Assembly: GCA_019321725.1 (NCBI GenBank)
Contig: CM033119.1
Location: 434,001-498,000, forward strand
From: Paulownia fortunei
Taxonomy: Eukaryota > Streptophyta > Magnoliopsida > Lamiales > Paulowniaceae
Direction: 5' to 3'
Length of the DNA stretch: 64,000 nt
The translations under genes and the position numbers were made by a program. The notes under the pieces are model-generated. The model was given only the letters and a program-made list of their open reading frames with translations, had not been told where the DNA came from and ran no database searches. Below, one piece after another: positions 41,692 through 60,734 of the stretch. Every line of letters begins with the position of its first letter. Position 1 is the first letter of the stretch.

Positions 41692-41706
41692 TATATTTTA
41701 TATAGG
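41692..41706 (-). promoter_or_regulatory. TATA box of OPR copy A
   Basis: On the minus strand the site reads CTATATAAAATATAG, flanked by CCC and GGG. It lies about 95 bp upstream of the start codon at 41598. Confidence 0.6.
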
Positions 41707-42794
41707 GGAAAAATAGAGATGATTATGCTGTACAGTTGAAGTGGCAGAACCTTAAAAAGGATGGTAGCTGGCGTTTTAGATGATATAACATGTGATAACG
41801 AATAAATATTTTATTTTATAAAAAAAAATTATTTATTATTCAATTAATAAATATATTTTGACATAAATATTACGTTAGGTAGCCGTGTGGCTAATGGATT
41901 GCTATCACTATCAGTAGACTGGTTGTTGCCTGATTAGCAACGGAGTTGTGTGCTAATTTTGACCCAAAAAGTAGGGAAAAGCAAATTAACTTTTTGTTTT
42001 CCCAAAAAAAGTTGCTATCCTGCTTACATCATACATGACAAAATATGTTTTGTCTATTTTAAATAAAAAGGAATAGATGTTATTTAAAGGTCAATTTGAC
42101 AATGTTAGAAAATTGTAATAATAGACTACATTCTTTGAAAAATAATTTTGAGATAATTGATTCGAGAAAAAAGTATTTGTGCTTATCATTCAACTTAAAA
42201 ACTTACTTAAAAATTATATGTTAATAAAATAACCCGTTGTTGGCAAGATCTAAAACATTTTTTTTAACCCCCCCCCAAAAAAAAAAAATGCTGTTAATAA
42301 TCAAAAAGAAATTTGCGGTTATTGGAATTTACAATATTTGAGCAAGGTATTTGGTCATGTCACGTATGGTGGCTATTAGACAGGATCACTTTCTTGGTTG
42401 TTGAATTTGACAAAATCATTAAAAATAGTTAAGCAGTATGATTTTGATTGGGAATATAATAATGTGCACGTACCCAATTTGAGTTTTGACACTAGGAGCT
42501 ATAATTCCTTGAATGCATAACGCATGGCTTTTTGTCTCCTCATTTGACCAAAATAGTCCTTTTCTCCTAGAGGGTATTTGGGGGAGTCTATGACATCTCA
42601 TGAATTCCAAATGTACAGTAAATTATAATAAATTCGGCCAGAGCAGTTTGCCTTTGGACAAGGCAAATCTTTTATTTCCAAATGCTGCAAACTTATTTTG
42701 ACCATACAAGTCTATTTCTCCAATGACAAAAACAGTAAATGAATTGAAAATACATGCTCCAAAAAGTTCAGAGCCCTTGATAGAAATCTTTAAG
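41707..42794. other. Intergenic region between OPR copies A and B
   Basis: AT-rich, with a C-run/A-run near 42269-42288. It holds the upstream flank of copy A and ends where the B/C duplication unit begins (about 42795). No gene is visible. Confidence 0.5.
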
Positions 42795-42816
42795 ATCAAT
42801 CCATCCTCCCATGGAA

Positions 42817-45605
<2,789 letters not shown>

Positions 45606-45798
45606 TATGATGTAGCGATCTGCAATCAAACAACCCTCTTTTGTGTTAGGAATTAAAGGTACTTCAGTAGCAGAAACAGACGGAAAGAACACCAAGATTT
45701 TTCCAGGAAAAAGAGTCAAACTATAGAAACAGTTTCATAACTCGTACAGGTGTAAATGGATTAATAAAAGTGTAGATCAAATCTCACTTTTCTGTAAC

Positions 45799-45808
45799 TA
45801 TTTATAGC
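45799..45808 (-). promoter_or_regulatory. TATA box of OPR copy B
   Basis: On the minus strand it reads CTATAAATAG, about 195 bp upstream of the start codon at 45605. The same word is conserved at copy C (50941-50949). Confidence 0.6.
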
Positions 45809-46375
45809 CTGCTATGCCTGTATATAATATTTATTTTAGTTGCTTTATTCAAGGTCAATGTTTCAACATTTCAACCACGAAAGTAAGTTTATATTTTTAA
45901 GGGACTGAAAAAAAAACACGTGAAGTTATTATTTCATTGAAATAATTTTGAGAAAATTAATTGGGGAATGTGGGATTATAAAAAGGCGTTTGAATTAATC
46001 AACTGAAAATTTTGATCAATTAATTTGAGAGTTCATGTTGAAAAAAAAAGATATTTGATTTATTTATTTTCAGATATGAGATACATACTGTTTTCGGAAG
46101 ATAGAACCTTCTAGTGATTGCTTATTAGAATTTTTCACTTTCTTTCCCGCTGGCAGAATTTTTTTGCACAAATATGCGAATCCTTATGAAATATTTTTGG
46201 AAAGGAAGAGAAAAGACTGATCTTTCAATCTCAAAAACCACCTTCAAGTATAAAAGAAAAAAATCCCAACAGTAGAAAATATTTTTATCCCAAAACGTCT
46301 CTTTTTCTCTTTCCAACAGTAGAACCACAGTAGCTGTCTTCTCCCTCATATCTAATGACCTTTTTCACTCAGCAG

Positions 46376-46605
46376 CTAAAGAAAGAAAACAAGAAGGAGA
46401 AGAAGAAAGGAGGAGGAGAAGAAAGAAGAAGAAGAGAAAGAAGGGGCAGGCGGACAATGGGTGGGTGGGTGGAGAAAAAAGAGGAAGAAGAAAGGAGAAG
46501 AAAAAAGAAGAAGAAGAGAAAGAAGGAGCGGGCGGCAGTGGCGGGCGACCGGTGCCTGGGTGGGTAGGCGCTGGGTGGAGAAGAAGAAAGAAGAAGTAGA
46601 AGAGA
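46376..46605 (+). repeat. Polypurine (GAA/GGA/GAAA) tract upstream of OPR copy B
   Basis: About 230 bases of almost pure A and G on the plus strand, in GAAGAA, GGAGGA and AAAGAAG blocks, broken by short GGGTGGGTGG and GGGCGG pieces. Unit 2 of the duplication lacks it at the corresponding place, so it expanded or was inserted in unit 1 only. Open frames through it on both strands are low-complexity artefacts. Confidence 0.85.
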
Positions 46606-47680
46606 ATGAAATCAAATATTATTCAAGACTTTTGGGCCCCAGAATATTTTGAAAATGACGCTGATTATTACTATGCATATTAGATGTATTTTAATTATTA
46701 TATTTTTTAATATAAATTTATATACATTAGTTATTTTTATATATTTAAATTATTTCATCAATAGTAAAATATATATTTGTACTTTTCAATCATGATCTTA
46801 ATAGAAACATATATTTTTTAACCATTAGTGAATAATAAAATATAATAATATAAAAATTAGAAGTGATGTCAACAAAATCTTACATGTCATGCTGCATGAC
46901 GTACAAAAATAAATCTCCGCCCCAAAAACCAAATGAAACCAAATGAAACCAAAGGCAATTTTCTTGAAAACATATCAATAATTTTTAAAATTAAGACATA
47001 ATTTTATTTTTTACACATTGTACGGTACGATTCTTCAAAATATTTTTTTCAAAACACTCGAAAGTAATACCAAAATATAGCCATATTGTTTCTGAAATAT
47101 ATTTTAAAAAACAATAATAATTTCAAGAAATGAACCCTCCAGACTCCTTCCCTGGAAAATCTTGGCTCATTGGGTCAAATGTACCTTGATGTTCACATGA
47201 ATCTTACTTAGACCAGACGGTAGACTAAAAGGTTGAGGGTGGGCCTAATAGAGGGCTGAATTTTCAATAATTTCTGTCATTACGTGTAAGAGAATAAATT
47301 AATAGGATTAATTTGTCATTAACTACTGACTTGAAAATAAATGTAGTAGCTAGGGAGTATTATATTGTGCTTATCTGCATTGATTCCAGCATCCCCCCTC
47401 CCCTCTTTTGTCAGTTTCCCAAGAACAGTGTAAACCAGCTAAATTTCAAGAATTAACATCATCCGAGGATGTCTGTATTTGGATTGAAGTGATTTTATTA
47501 TGGAATTAACAATATTTGATTCTAATCGTAATTCCTAACATAAGCAAGACTTCTAAAAAAAAAATTCAAAAAGAAAAGTTTTTAGTTTACAAGAAATGTA
47601 TGTTTGGGAATTCTTATTAAAATAGCAACCTCAGATTTTTGAGTCCATTATTTTTACAATCAATCCATCCTCCCATGGAA

Positions 47681-50731
<3,051 letters not shown>

Positions 50732-50940
50732 TATGATGTAGTGATCTGCAATCAATCAACCCTCTTTTGTGTGAGGAATTAAAGGTACTTCAGTAGCAGA
50801 AACAGACGGAAAGAACACCAAAAATTTTCCAGGAAAAGAGTTGACTATAAAAACTGTTTCATAACTCATTCCAATGAAAATGGATTAATAAAAATATTAT
50901 AAATTGCTGGGTAGATCAAATCTCACTTCATTTCTATAGC

Positions 50941-50949
50941 TATTTATAG
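50941..50949 (-). promoter_or_regulatory. TATA box of OPR copy C
   Basis: On the minus strand it reads CTATAAATAGC, as in copy B. The copy-C-specific insertion begins only about 10-20 bp further upstream. Confidence 0.55.
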
Positions 50950-50959
50950 GCTGCTATAC

Positions 50960-52231
50960 TTCCGTGTAAGAGTTACCTTACTCCACTCTGCTATTTTTTT
51001 TACTCTGCTTTGCTATTTTTTTATTAATATTACTTTATTTTTTTATATTATAAATTATTTCAGTCTACACTTTATATTTTTGTTCTATTTCACTTTATCT
51101 TCTTATATTCTCATTATCTTGTTTTACCCCCTTATATTCTAAAAAAATTAATTAAATTATCATTATCAATTATTTATAATAAAATTATTTTAAAATATTT
51201 TAAAATTAATAAATTTATATTTAACTTCTAATAATTTTTTAATTTAATTAATTAATATTTGATATTAAATTTATTTAAGATTTTTTATTATAGTTAAATT
51301 TTAATAGTTAATTTTTAATTTAATATAGTTCCTATTAAATTAGTATATAGTAAAATATTTTTTATTAGCTAATACACTTTACGTATGAATTTTCTATTCA
51401 ATATAAATATATAATGTTTTTAAGTAATGTCGTACTAAATACATAAAATATTAATAATAATTTTTTCATTATTAATAGAATTATTATAAGTTCATAAAAA
51501 TTTAAATTAAAAAATAATCATTATAATCAAGTAATAGTAATAAAATTAATTAGTAAAATGACTATAATTTTTTAAATAGAATATAGTATCTATTAAACTA
51601 CAATAATTCGACTATTTATATTTATTTAATAGTATTAAATTATACCTATTTTTTTTTTAATTTAACATTGTTTTTATGAAATTTTAATAATTTCATTAAC
51701 AATGAGAATTTTATCACTAATATTTTATGTATTTAACAAAATGCATTTTATAAATATGTTACATATTTTTTATATTTATGATAAGTAGAAAATTTATAAG
51801 TAAAATGTAATACCTAATAAAAGATATCATACAATATAGAAATTTAATAGAAACTATAATTATAAAATAGCTATTAAACTTTAAAAATAATAAAATTTAG
51901 AAGAATTTAATATTAAGTTGAAAAATATTAGAATATAAACACAAGTTTATTAATTTTAGAACTTTTTAAAATAATTTTATTATAAATAATTGGTAACAAT
52001 AATTTTTTAATTTTGTTTAGAATACAAGAAAGGAAGGAAGACAATGTGAGTACAAAATGGTAAAATGAGATAAAATAAAAATATAAGTTGGTAAAATGAG
52101 ATAAAATAAAAATATAAGTTGGTAAAATGAGATAAAATAAAAATATAAATTGGTAAAGCGAGACAATTAAGAATATAAGAAAATAAATTGATACTCAACA
52201 AAAATAGAGGGATGTAAAGCGATATTTACCC
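50960..52231. mobile_element. ~1.27-kb AT-rich insertion upstream of OPR copy C
   Basis: Copy B has 'tatttatagcctgctatgcc' running on to 'tattcaaggtcaatgtttcaac' within about 60 bp. In unit 2 the equivalent words are 1.27 kb apart. The insert is extremely AT-rich. Its two ends show loose inverted similarity (left: GAGTTACC, then CTCTGCTATTTTTTT; right, reversed: GAGGGTAAA, then CCCTCTATTTTTG), suggesting a non-autonomous DNA transposon. Exact ends and a target duplication were not resolved. Confidence 0.6.
52059..52165. repeat. 31-bp tandem repeat, about 3.5 copies
   Basis: The unit 'ggtaaaatgagataaaataa' plus 11 bases repeats at 52059, 52090 and 52121, with a diverged partial copy at 52152. 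It lies inside the insertion upstream of OPR copy C. Confidence 0.9.
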
Positions 52232-53651
52232 TCTAAGATTTATTCAACGTCAATGTTTCAACAATTCACCATTAAAGTAATTCTATTATTTTTAACGAAT
52301 TTTTTTTTACTTAAATTTAAAAAAAAATTATTATCAAAAATTTAAATTATCAGATATTTTAATTATAATAAATTTATTATTTTTTAAAATGGCTTAACTT
52401 GAAGTCTTAAAATTTAAACTTAAATTTCAATAAAAAAATTACACTTAAATTTAAAAAAAAATAGTAGCCAACATTTTAATTATATAATTAAAAATAATTT
52501 TAAAAATAAAAAAAAGAATAAAGTTAAATTTAAGTTGTCTACATATCCTCTTATGATGCAGAAGAATCAAATCCCACATAGTTATCTTACATTTTTTAAT
52601 ATAGAATTGAAGACGAAGGAAATGAAATATAAAAAATAATTTAATGAAATAATTAAAATAGTATAGAATATGAAATATAAAATTAAAAAATAAATAATTG
52701 AAAGTAGAATTTTAATCAATTGAGAATTGAAAAATATAAAAGTGTGAAAAAAAAAAGTTGAGGGATTTTTATAAAAAAAAAATACAAAAAATGTAAAAAG
52801 AAGAAAATAGAACTAGCGGTTCGACGGGTTGGACCTGTGGGTCGAATTTGGTTTCAACTCAATCCGTGGTCACCTTTAACTATGCATATTAGATATATTT
52901 TAATTAACCTTATTTTTCTAGAAAATATAATGTTTGATTTGAAATTTTTCTTTCTCAACGAAAATCAAATATTATACAAGACTTTGGGGGTCCAAAATAT
53001 TTTAAAAATGACGCTAATTATTACTACACATATTAGATATATTTTTATTTATTATATTTTTTATATAAATTTATATACATTAGTTATTTATATATATATA
53101 TAAATCATTACATTAATAATAAATATATATATTTACATCTTTCAATCATCATTTTAATATAAATATATATTTTTCAACCATTACACTAATATGATAATAA
53201 AATATAATAATATAAAAATTAGAAGTTATATCAACAAAATCTTACATGTCATGCATGACATGTACAAAAATAAATCTCCGCCTCCAAAATGGAAATGAAA
53301 CCAAAGGCAATTTTCCTTGAGAATTAATGAATAATTTTTTAAATTAAATCAGACATAATTTCAATTTTTACACATTTTATGATACGATTCTTCAATTTTT
53401 TCAAAACACTCTAATATAATACCAAAATATTGTTTCTGAAATATATTTTAAAAAACAAATGTACCTTATAAGCTGAGAAAATATGATGTTCACGTGAATC
53501 TAACTTAGACCAGACGGTAGACTAAAAGGTTGAGGGTGGGCCTAATAGAGGCCTGGGAATAATTTCTGTCATTGCATATAATAAATTAATAGGATTAATT
53601 TGTCATTATTTACGGACCAACCAGATTTGAAAATAATTATACTACTTCTAG

Positions 53652-53711
53652 ACTTCTGGCGGCTTTTTTCATAAATTATTATACTTTAATAAAATATTAT
53701 AGAATAAGGAG
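53652..53711 (+). repeat. MULE left terminal inverted repeat
   Basis: After a T6 run, the left end reads AAATTATTATACTTTAATAA and on to AATAAGG. The right end reversed reads GAATTATTGTAATTTATTAA and on to AATACGG. Roughly three quarters of positions agree over about 45 bp. Confidence 0.7.
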
Positions 53712-55899
53712 AGTTTATAGAATTATAATAAAATATTATTGACAGTTACATTTTTTAATATTATTATTATTTTTTATTATATGCGTTTTCTATTTATTTT
53801 TTTTTAAATTGAGTGTGTTAATTGAAAACGTTTTTCAACATAAAACTTTTAATTTATTCTTAATTTTTTTTTAATTTAGTGCTTAATTAATGCAATTTCA
53901 CACACATATAATATTAATTAAAATACGCTAATTGCGTATATATGTAATTTATTTATATTATGTGTATTTAAATAAAAATTTTAAACAAAATTTAAACAAT
54001 GATTAAAAAAATTATTATATAAATGAATAGAGTAATTAAATATATTATACAATAATTAATAATGCCTGTCAGTACCACAACCACGTAGTCGCCTATTCAT
54101 GTGTCATCTATCTCTCTCTCCCCTACTTTGTGTAGCAGTATCGAAATATTATGACATATCATCAGTTTGTGAATCATCATCTACATATGTATTATGATAA
54201 TCATGGATATGATTTTGATACACTGATGTCATTAGAGGGAATGAAATATGAGATATTAAACTCCGGACGTAATAATACATTTCTAGACGTCAATCGCAAG
54301 CTAAGATCAAGTTGTACATGTGAGTATATATATGCTGTCGGATCGTAAAAAGTGAAAGAAAAATAATCCTTTGATATCGGGACTAGCCTATAAATGTTAT
54401 CAGGAGAGACATGCAATGTAGAAGGCCTGACTACATCTGCTGTTGGAGGACAGTGATCGAAACATGGCCAATGAAAAGAGGTACGTGAGTCCGACTGGTG
54501 GTATCACTCTCTACTGAGTGACTGGACCTCTCAGTATGACTTTTCCTATCTATCCTAGTATGTGTATCATTTGGTGGTTGTGGTTGTTCCGAGGGCGTTT
54601 GTTGAGTCAAATATCGACTGATGAGGGTTTGTTCACCAACAAAAATATATCACTCCAATAATGAATTAATCGCACTCAAATCCTCCGAAGGCCTCATTCG
54701 AACACTTATACTAAGAGAGGTCAATTAATCATCATGAAATACATATCAAAAATCATAATATAAATATATTTGATATAAAAGAACTCCAAAAATATAAATA
54801 TACCAAATTATCAATTTATGTACCAAAAATTGCATCAAATATGCATTCCCAACTTTGTATCCTGTAGTCTGAACCCTATTAGTAGGCAAAATAAAACGAC
54901 GTGTAATTCTATCATACAACTATAGTGACTGCATCTCTGATGAGTGGTATGTGCACAATAATCTAAAATTGTCTAGTTCATGCGTTAATGTACTCTATGT
55001 GATGAACTTCCCAATCAAATCATATATATTTCATGCGGTCAAATCTGTGCAAATCTATGTCACGATCCTGTGGAAATAGAGAGATATTTTATATCATCTC
55101 AAGATGATGCATCTCAACTCGCGTATAGAATATCAATGGACATGTGGACGCCCAAAGTTGAGGACTACAATATGGTGACAACTTAATAATGTATTGAGAA
55201 GTCATGTCATACGGTTGCCAAATAAACTACAAAAAAAAATACATATTAGTAATATATTATAGGTGATGTCAAATAAAACTTCATTATAAGCTTGATGACC
55301 TGATGTGGCATAATAACATCAAACATCCCTCGAAAGATGCACACAGAATATCGAGTAGTATGACCATAGATTATCGTCGTATTCCACCAATAATTATTTA
55401 TTTATATATTATCATAAGAAAAAAATAAATATACTTCTAAAAAAGTAATAATTAATTTTTTTACCGTATAACATTAGGAGGAGTAGGAAGTAAATGCTCT
55501 AAATCAATATGCCAAGGTTTTAAATCTACACATGGTTCCAGAACGACAGGCGTAATAGGCATTATCCAATACCACTCCCAAATCTGGAATAATTAAAATT
55601 TACATTAATACAAAATATGATAAATATGTATTAAAGTATAAGATAAATATGTATTAAATGTACCTGTAATAATTGTAATGCACCACCAATATTGTATTTT
55701 GTTTTAGAACATATCGTACACAACTCACAGTACAAGAAAGTCAATCCAATATAGCCCTACTCCAACTATACCTACTAACTTCATCAACATTCTCAATTTT
55801 TTGTAGATAAAGCAACGAGGTTGAATTTCCTGATGAATGAGAACACATAACACCACCAAGCAACATGAACGCATATGCACAGGCATACTTTAGTACATA

Positions 55900-56425
55900 T
55901 CATTGTCATCAGTCACATGATGTTGTCTTATATGTTATGTGAGGGCAGTGGTATATAGACACGTCCCTCTAAAATGCTCGGGCGCAAGACAAAATCCTAA
56001 AGTAATCTCAAATACTGCACCCACTGAGATATACACATCTCGTGATCTACACTTGTGAGTGGGTGACTGTCAATAATAAGGCTCTAAATAACTACAACAT
56101 CTTGTAATGTAATGATGGTGTCTTATACTCGAAAATAGAAAGTATGTGTCTGTTGGCGCCATCTCTCTATCAAAGCGGAGATCAAATAAAAATTGGCGAC
56201 GAAACGTCTACATCTGTACACATCATAAAATCATATATGTTATGATACAGTAAACACTCGTGCATGAGGGTACACCTCATTAAATAGCTTCCAAGAATGA
56301 CTGTCAGCCCGTCTCCCATTTAATATCTCATCAATCGTCCATATCATCACAATCTTGGGTCTATGATGTGACTGCATAGATAATAAATTCGGATCATGTG
56401 GCCTATATACTTGTGTTAAATCCAT
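55900..56425 (-). pseudogene. Plant mobile domain (PMD) frame of the MULE
   Basis: A minus-strand ATG at 56425 opens 61 codons beginning MDLTQVYRPHDPNLLSMQ, like the start of PMD proteins often labelled 'serine/threonine phosphatase 7 long form'. After a stop, a second segment near 56100-56220 reads LISALIERWRQQTHTFYF and then ITLQDVVVI. This matches the PMD core, which in relatives is LxxALVERWRPETHTFHLP followed by TITLQDV. Several stops interrupt it. More PMD-like sequence probably continues toward 54100, but I cannot follow the frame. PMD sequences are known both in transposons and in domesticated host genes of the MAIN/MAIL group. Confidence 0.65.
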
Positions 56426-56689
56426 CTTGCAAGTTAGAATTGTTTAAATCAATGAAACTACGAAAATAATATTAAACTTATAACATAATTCAACTATTAA
56501 GGGTCAAATAAAACATAAAGTGCTATCATAAAATATCTCAAAATCAGGTGTGTCCCAATAATTTTTGTCCAAGTACGGCTTGAATACTCCAATATATATA
56601 TATATATATATGTCTATAACTATGTATATTGTAATACGATTTCACAAGTACTACAGAGTTAAACTTGTAATCAGTACACACCTTCTGAG

Positions 56690-58540
56690 CATGAGAGCAC
56701 AGAATCTCAAATAACTTCCATTTGCCACATATACAATCTATTAATTTTAAATTAACAACGTGTTTATAAACCTTATGTCCACTTTGATGGCACGTTTATG
56801 TGATAACGGAAGTTGACTATTGATTATGGTCAAACATGGTTGTAATATGATGCAAGGAACGCACATCCCAATACTTGTATTTCTTATATGTATAATTGGT
56901 CAACATTTGATTATTTTGTATCATCTTATCTGCCTTCAGCACCCGTTTATAAAAAAATTGAGCACATCGATAAAATATTATATCCACTATAGTTATGACT
57001 GAAAGGCGACGAGCACCCTTTAATATTCCATTAATACATTCGGACATGTTCGTGGTTAGAATTCCGTCTTGCCACCTTTCATCATGAGCAAATGCCCATT
57101 TCTCCTTATCAATCTCTGCCGAGTGTGCAAACTCTTATGGCTTAATATTTTTAATCTCCTCAAGAGTTTTCTCAAATTTACTTATTTGATGTGTAGTACC
57201 AACTCTAAAACACAAGTCTCTCAATTGTATATTCTTGAAATGATTGTTGAAATTTGAGCACACGTGTCACAAGCAAAATCAATGCACACTATGAGGGAGT
57301 GTGAAGTCGGATACAGTCTCAACTGCTTGAAGAATGCTAGGATGTCGATCAGAAATAAAGCACATTCTTTCAACCCCTTGTATAATATGTTTGTTCAACA
57401 TTTCTAAAAACCACTTTCAAAATATAGTAGTTTCTTCATCCACAATTGCGAATATAAGAGGCAGAACCTGTCGGTTTCCATCCATGACAACTGCAATTAA
57501 TATTTTATATTTGTATTTCATGTATGAATGGGTTCCATCGATACTTATGACTTTGTGACAGTGATGAAATCCCTCTATACATGGATTGAAGGCCTAAAAC
57601 ACATTTGATTTTATTTTGGATTTCTGGTGTTTTTATGCTCCCACTCAACAACAGTCCTCTCTTTTGACTTTTGTAGAGCTCTCTTAAACTTAGAAAGTTT
57701 CTGTATTGAGCTTTCTCAAGTCCTATACACATTTTCTCAGGCGCGTGTCAAGCTATACCTTGTTATTTTGAACAAATCAATATTTGCTTTTAGTTACGCT
57801 TGAAGCTCTCATTTGCACCACATATCTATTCTGTTTTGTTTGTATACAACTTTCTATAGTTTCGGCATACTCTTAACCACATGATACTCTCACTTTACAA
57901 AATGGATGGAAATTTTTTTAACTGCATATATCAACTGCTTCTTATCCTTGAAAATCATACCTATATCAATAACCCCTCTATTTGAATCATAAAACTTACC
58001 CCAGTCCCTAATTGAAATAAGAATAGAGTCTGCATATACCTCTGGGTAGAGATAAATTGGATCGATGGATGAAGTATATGTTTATTTGAGGTGGAGAGTA
58101 TTACTGCACTGATTGGGAGTTCATGTGTGATGATGTCCCTGATCATGTGATGATAATGTATTAAACATGATGTCAACATCAACATCATCCTCATTATCAT
58201 CAGAAATTGGGTACTCAACCTCGTCTGGTTCAGAATCACTAGGTATGTTGGACCCAAAACTGTATACTATTGGGTCATTAACATCATCCTGCATGTTCGC
58301 ATCAGTAGCATCAGGTTCAACATAACTATAAGATTCATTATTATGTTGATCATGACTAGAGGTTGACCCACAACAAACATGTTATGAATCCCAATATTTG
58401 TCAACCCTTTTGCCACAATTGGCATATCAGGGACATACTCTGTGTATGTATTATCAGTTTCTCTCATGCTATTTGATTCAATATTGTACCGCCCAATACC
58501 AAATTTACATGAGCAGAGATAGAAACACCCATACACATGT
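56690..58540 (-). pseudogene. MuDR-type transposase with SWIM zinc finger, decayed
   Basis: Read on the minus strand, several frames join into one transposase order. It starts with an acidic N-terminal region, then GVIDIGMIFKDKKQLIYAVKK (about 57910-57980), the usual MuDR DNA-binding start. The MULE catalytic core follows (about 57270-57600: CHKVISIDGTH, then MDGNRQVLPLIFAIVDEE, then CFISDRHPSI). Next come EIDKEKWAFAHDERW, TTNMSECINGILKGARRLSV (56990-57060), and a SWIM zinc finger CICGKWKLFEILCSHAQKVC (about 56680-56740). The first catalytic Asp sits in SIDGTH. In-frame stops, for example after EEETTIF, and frame changes show that it is dead. Confidence 0.82.
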
Positions 58541-59009
58541 CATCAATCCCAACAATTAATATATTTTGTGTCACCATAGAAAGATCCACAACAATATCTT
58601 GGGCTAAAAGGAACATATACGAGCCCCCATTCCTAACTCATCATCTCAAGAGGAGCAACACTATAGTGAATTTATTCATTCACAATATAAATATCTATAT
58701 TATCAATTTCAACTTATGGATACAAGAAAAACCCCGGATTGTTATCGTCGATTATCTCCAAATTGATTATTTTATCCGTTACATGTAAACTTGTGAAAAT
58801 TTAGCAAATGCTTTCAACGGGAATTGATTGCTATCAATGTGGGTGCGCTTATATAATTTTGACAATAATTTTGAAAAGATTGTTGTACAAGGAATTCTCG
58901 TGTATACAATTAGAAGACGATCGTATGTCACAGTATAAAAATCTTATGACACTTGACTTTCTGCATACAAACTTTTATTTAAGGTGTCATATCTTCAAAA
59001 AATAAATAT

Positions 59010-59990
59010 AATTATTCATTAGTAAATTTATAATAGTGAGTTAAAATAATTATTTTCTTAAATTAATTTAATAAACATATTTTTTAACTATATTTTCATA
59101 TATAAATATTATATTTATTTAATTTTAAAATAATAATAAATTTTATTTATTTATTTTTAATTAAATTTCAAATCCAAATTTCATATTTTATTCACTATCT
59201 ATAATTAGTAAATTTGTAATGGTGATTTTAAAATAATTATTTTCTTAAATTAATTTAATAAACATAATTATTAACTATATTTTTGTATATAAATATTATA
59301 TTTATCTATTTTTAATAATAATCAATATTTATGTTTATGTTTATTATTTAAATTTTAATTAATTTTCAAATCCAGATTTCTTATTTTATTCACTATCTAT
59401 AATTAGTAAATTTGTACCAGTAATTTTAAAATAATTATTTTCTTAAATTAATTTAATAAACATATTTATTAACTATATTTTTGTATATAAATATTATGTT
59501 TATCTATTTTTAAAATAATAATAAATTTTAAATTTCATTAATTAATTTTCAAATCCAAATTTCTTAGTTTATTCACTATCTCTATTTATTAAATTCGTAA
59601 TGGAGATTTTAAAATAATTATTTTTTAAAATTTAATTAATAAACATATTTATTAATTATATTTGTGTATATGAATATTATATTTATATGTTTTTAAAATG
59701 ATAATAAATTATATTTATTTATTTAATTTTTAATAAATTTTCAAATCCAAATTTCTTATTTTATTCACTATCTATAATTAAGAAATTTGTAGTGGTGATT
59801 TTAAAATAATTATTTTCTCAAATAAGTTTCATAAACATATTTATTAACTATATTTTCGTATATAAATATTATATTTATATATTTTTAAAATAATAATAAA
59901 TTATATTTATTTTTTATTTATTTAATTGTTAATTAATTTTCAAACCCCATTTTCTTATTTTATTCACTATCTATAATTATTAATAATTAA
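59010..59990. repeat. Subterminal ~190-bp tandem repeat of the MULE, about five copies
   Basis: The phrase 'attcactatctataattagt' recurs at about 59190, 59389, 59571, 59764 and 59962, spaced 182-199 bp. It is usually followed by 'gattttaaaataattatttt' and 'aataaacatatttattaact'. A partial first copy begins near 59010. The array lies between the transposase start and the right terminal repeat. Confidence 0.88.
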
Positions 59991-60734
59991 TTGATATATT
60001 ATATTTTATAATGAAATTAAATTTTCAATATATATTTTTTATCAAAAAGCCTTGATGAACATATTATTTTTATGCACCTACAAGTTATATTTTCATTTGT
60101 TATTGATGTTTTGATTAGTATCAACATGAATAAATGGTTGATATGAAATATTATCAAATCAAACAAAACATGGGTTAATAAAAACAAGAAAATTCTTATT
60201 ATCTCTACATTATTTGAATTTACAGTAAAATAATTTTTAATATTTTAATTTCAAAATAAAATGCATACTCAAATAAATAATTTAAAAAAAATAATTTAAA
60301 AATAATAATAATAACACAATAATAATTATCTTTTAAACTTGGTCATTGCTGTCGTCGCTGCCGTTATCGCTGGAGTGATTGGTTGGTAGAGTGGTGATAC
60401 TGAGTTTGAGGAAAAAAAATTCTAATGGACTGATCTAGGAAGATGGGGGAAGAGGATAAATACAAAAGGAAGAAGTTGAAGAAAGAAAGTTGGGAGGATA
60501 GATAAATGGTTCCGCCAAGAAGAAACAAAAATGGTGAAATTAAATGATTCTGGTGAAGGGGTGAATGAATTAGCCTGCGCAACTGCATGAAAAAAGTTGC
60601 AGAACTTTACAATTTTAAAGAAATTTAAAAAAAAATCTTAAAAAAAGTTCAAAACGTTACACATCATAACGTTTTCCGATAAAAAAAAAAATAATCGAAA
60701 CATCATTCACAACGACACTTTCTCATAAATCGTA

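Noticed and set aside
45606..45719. In-frame upstream extension of OPR copy B (MTLFPGKIL...)
   Set aside because: OPR proteins start near MEREGQEKK; the extension is not conserved and probably lies in the 5' leader.
46355..46652. Lys/Glu/Arg-rich and Ser/Phe-rich frames on both strands
   Set aside because: Low-complexity translation of the polypurine tract.
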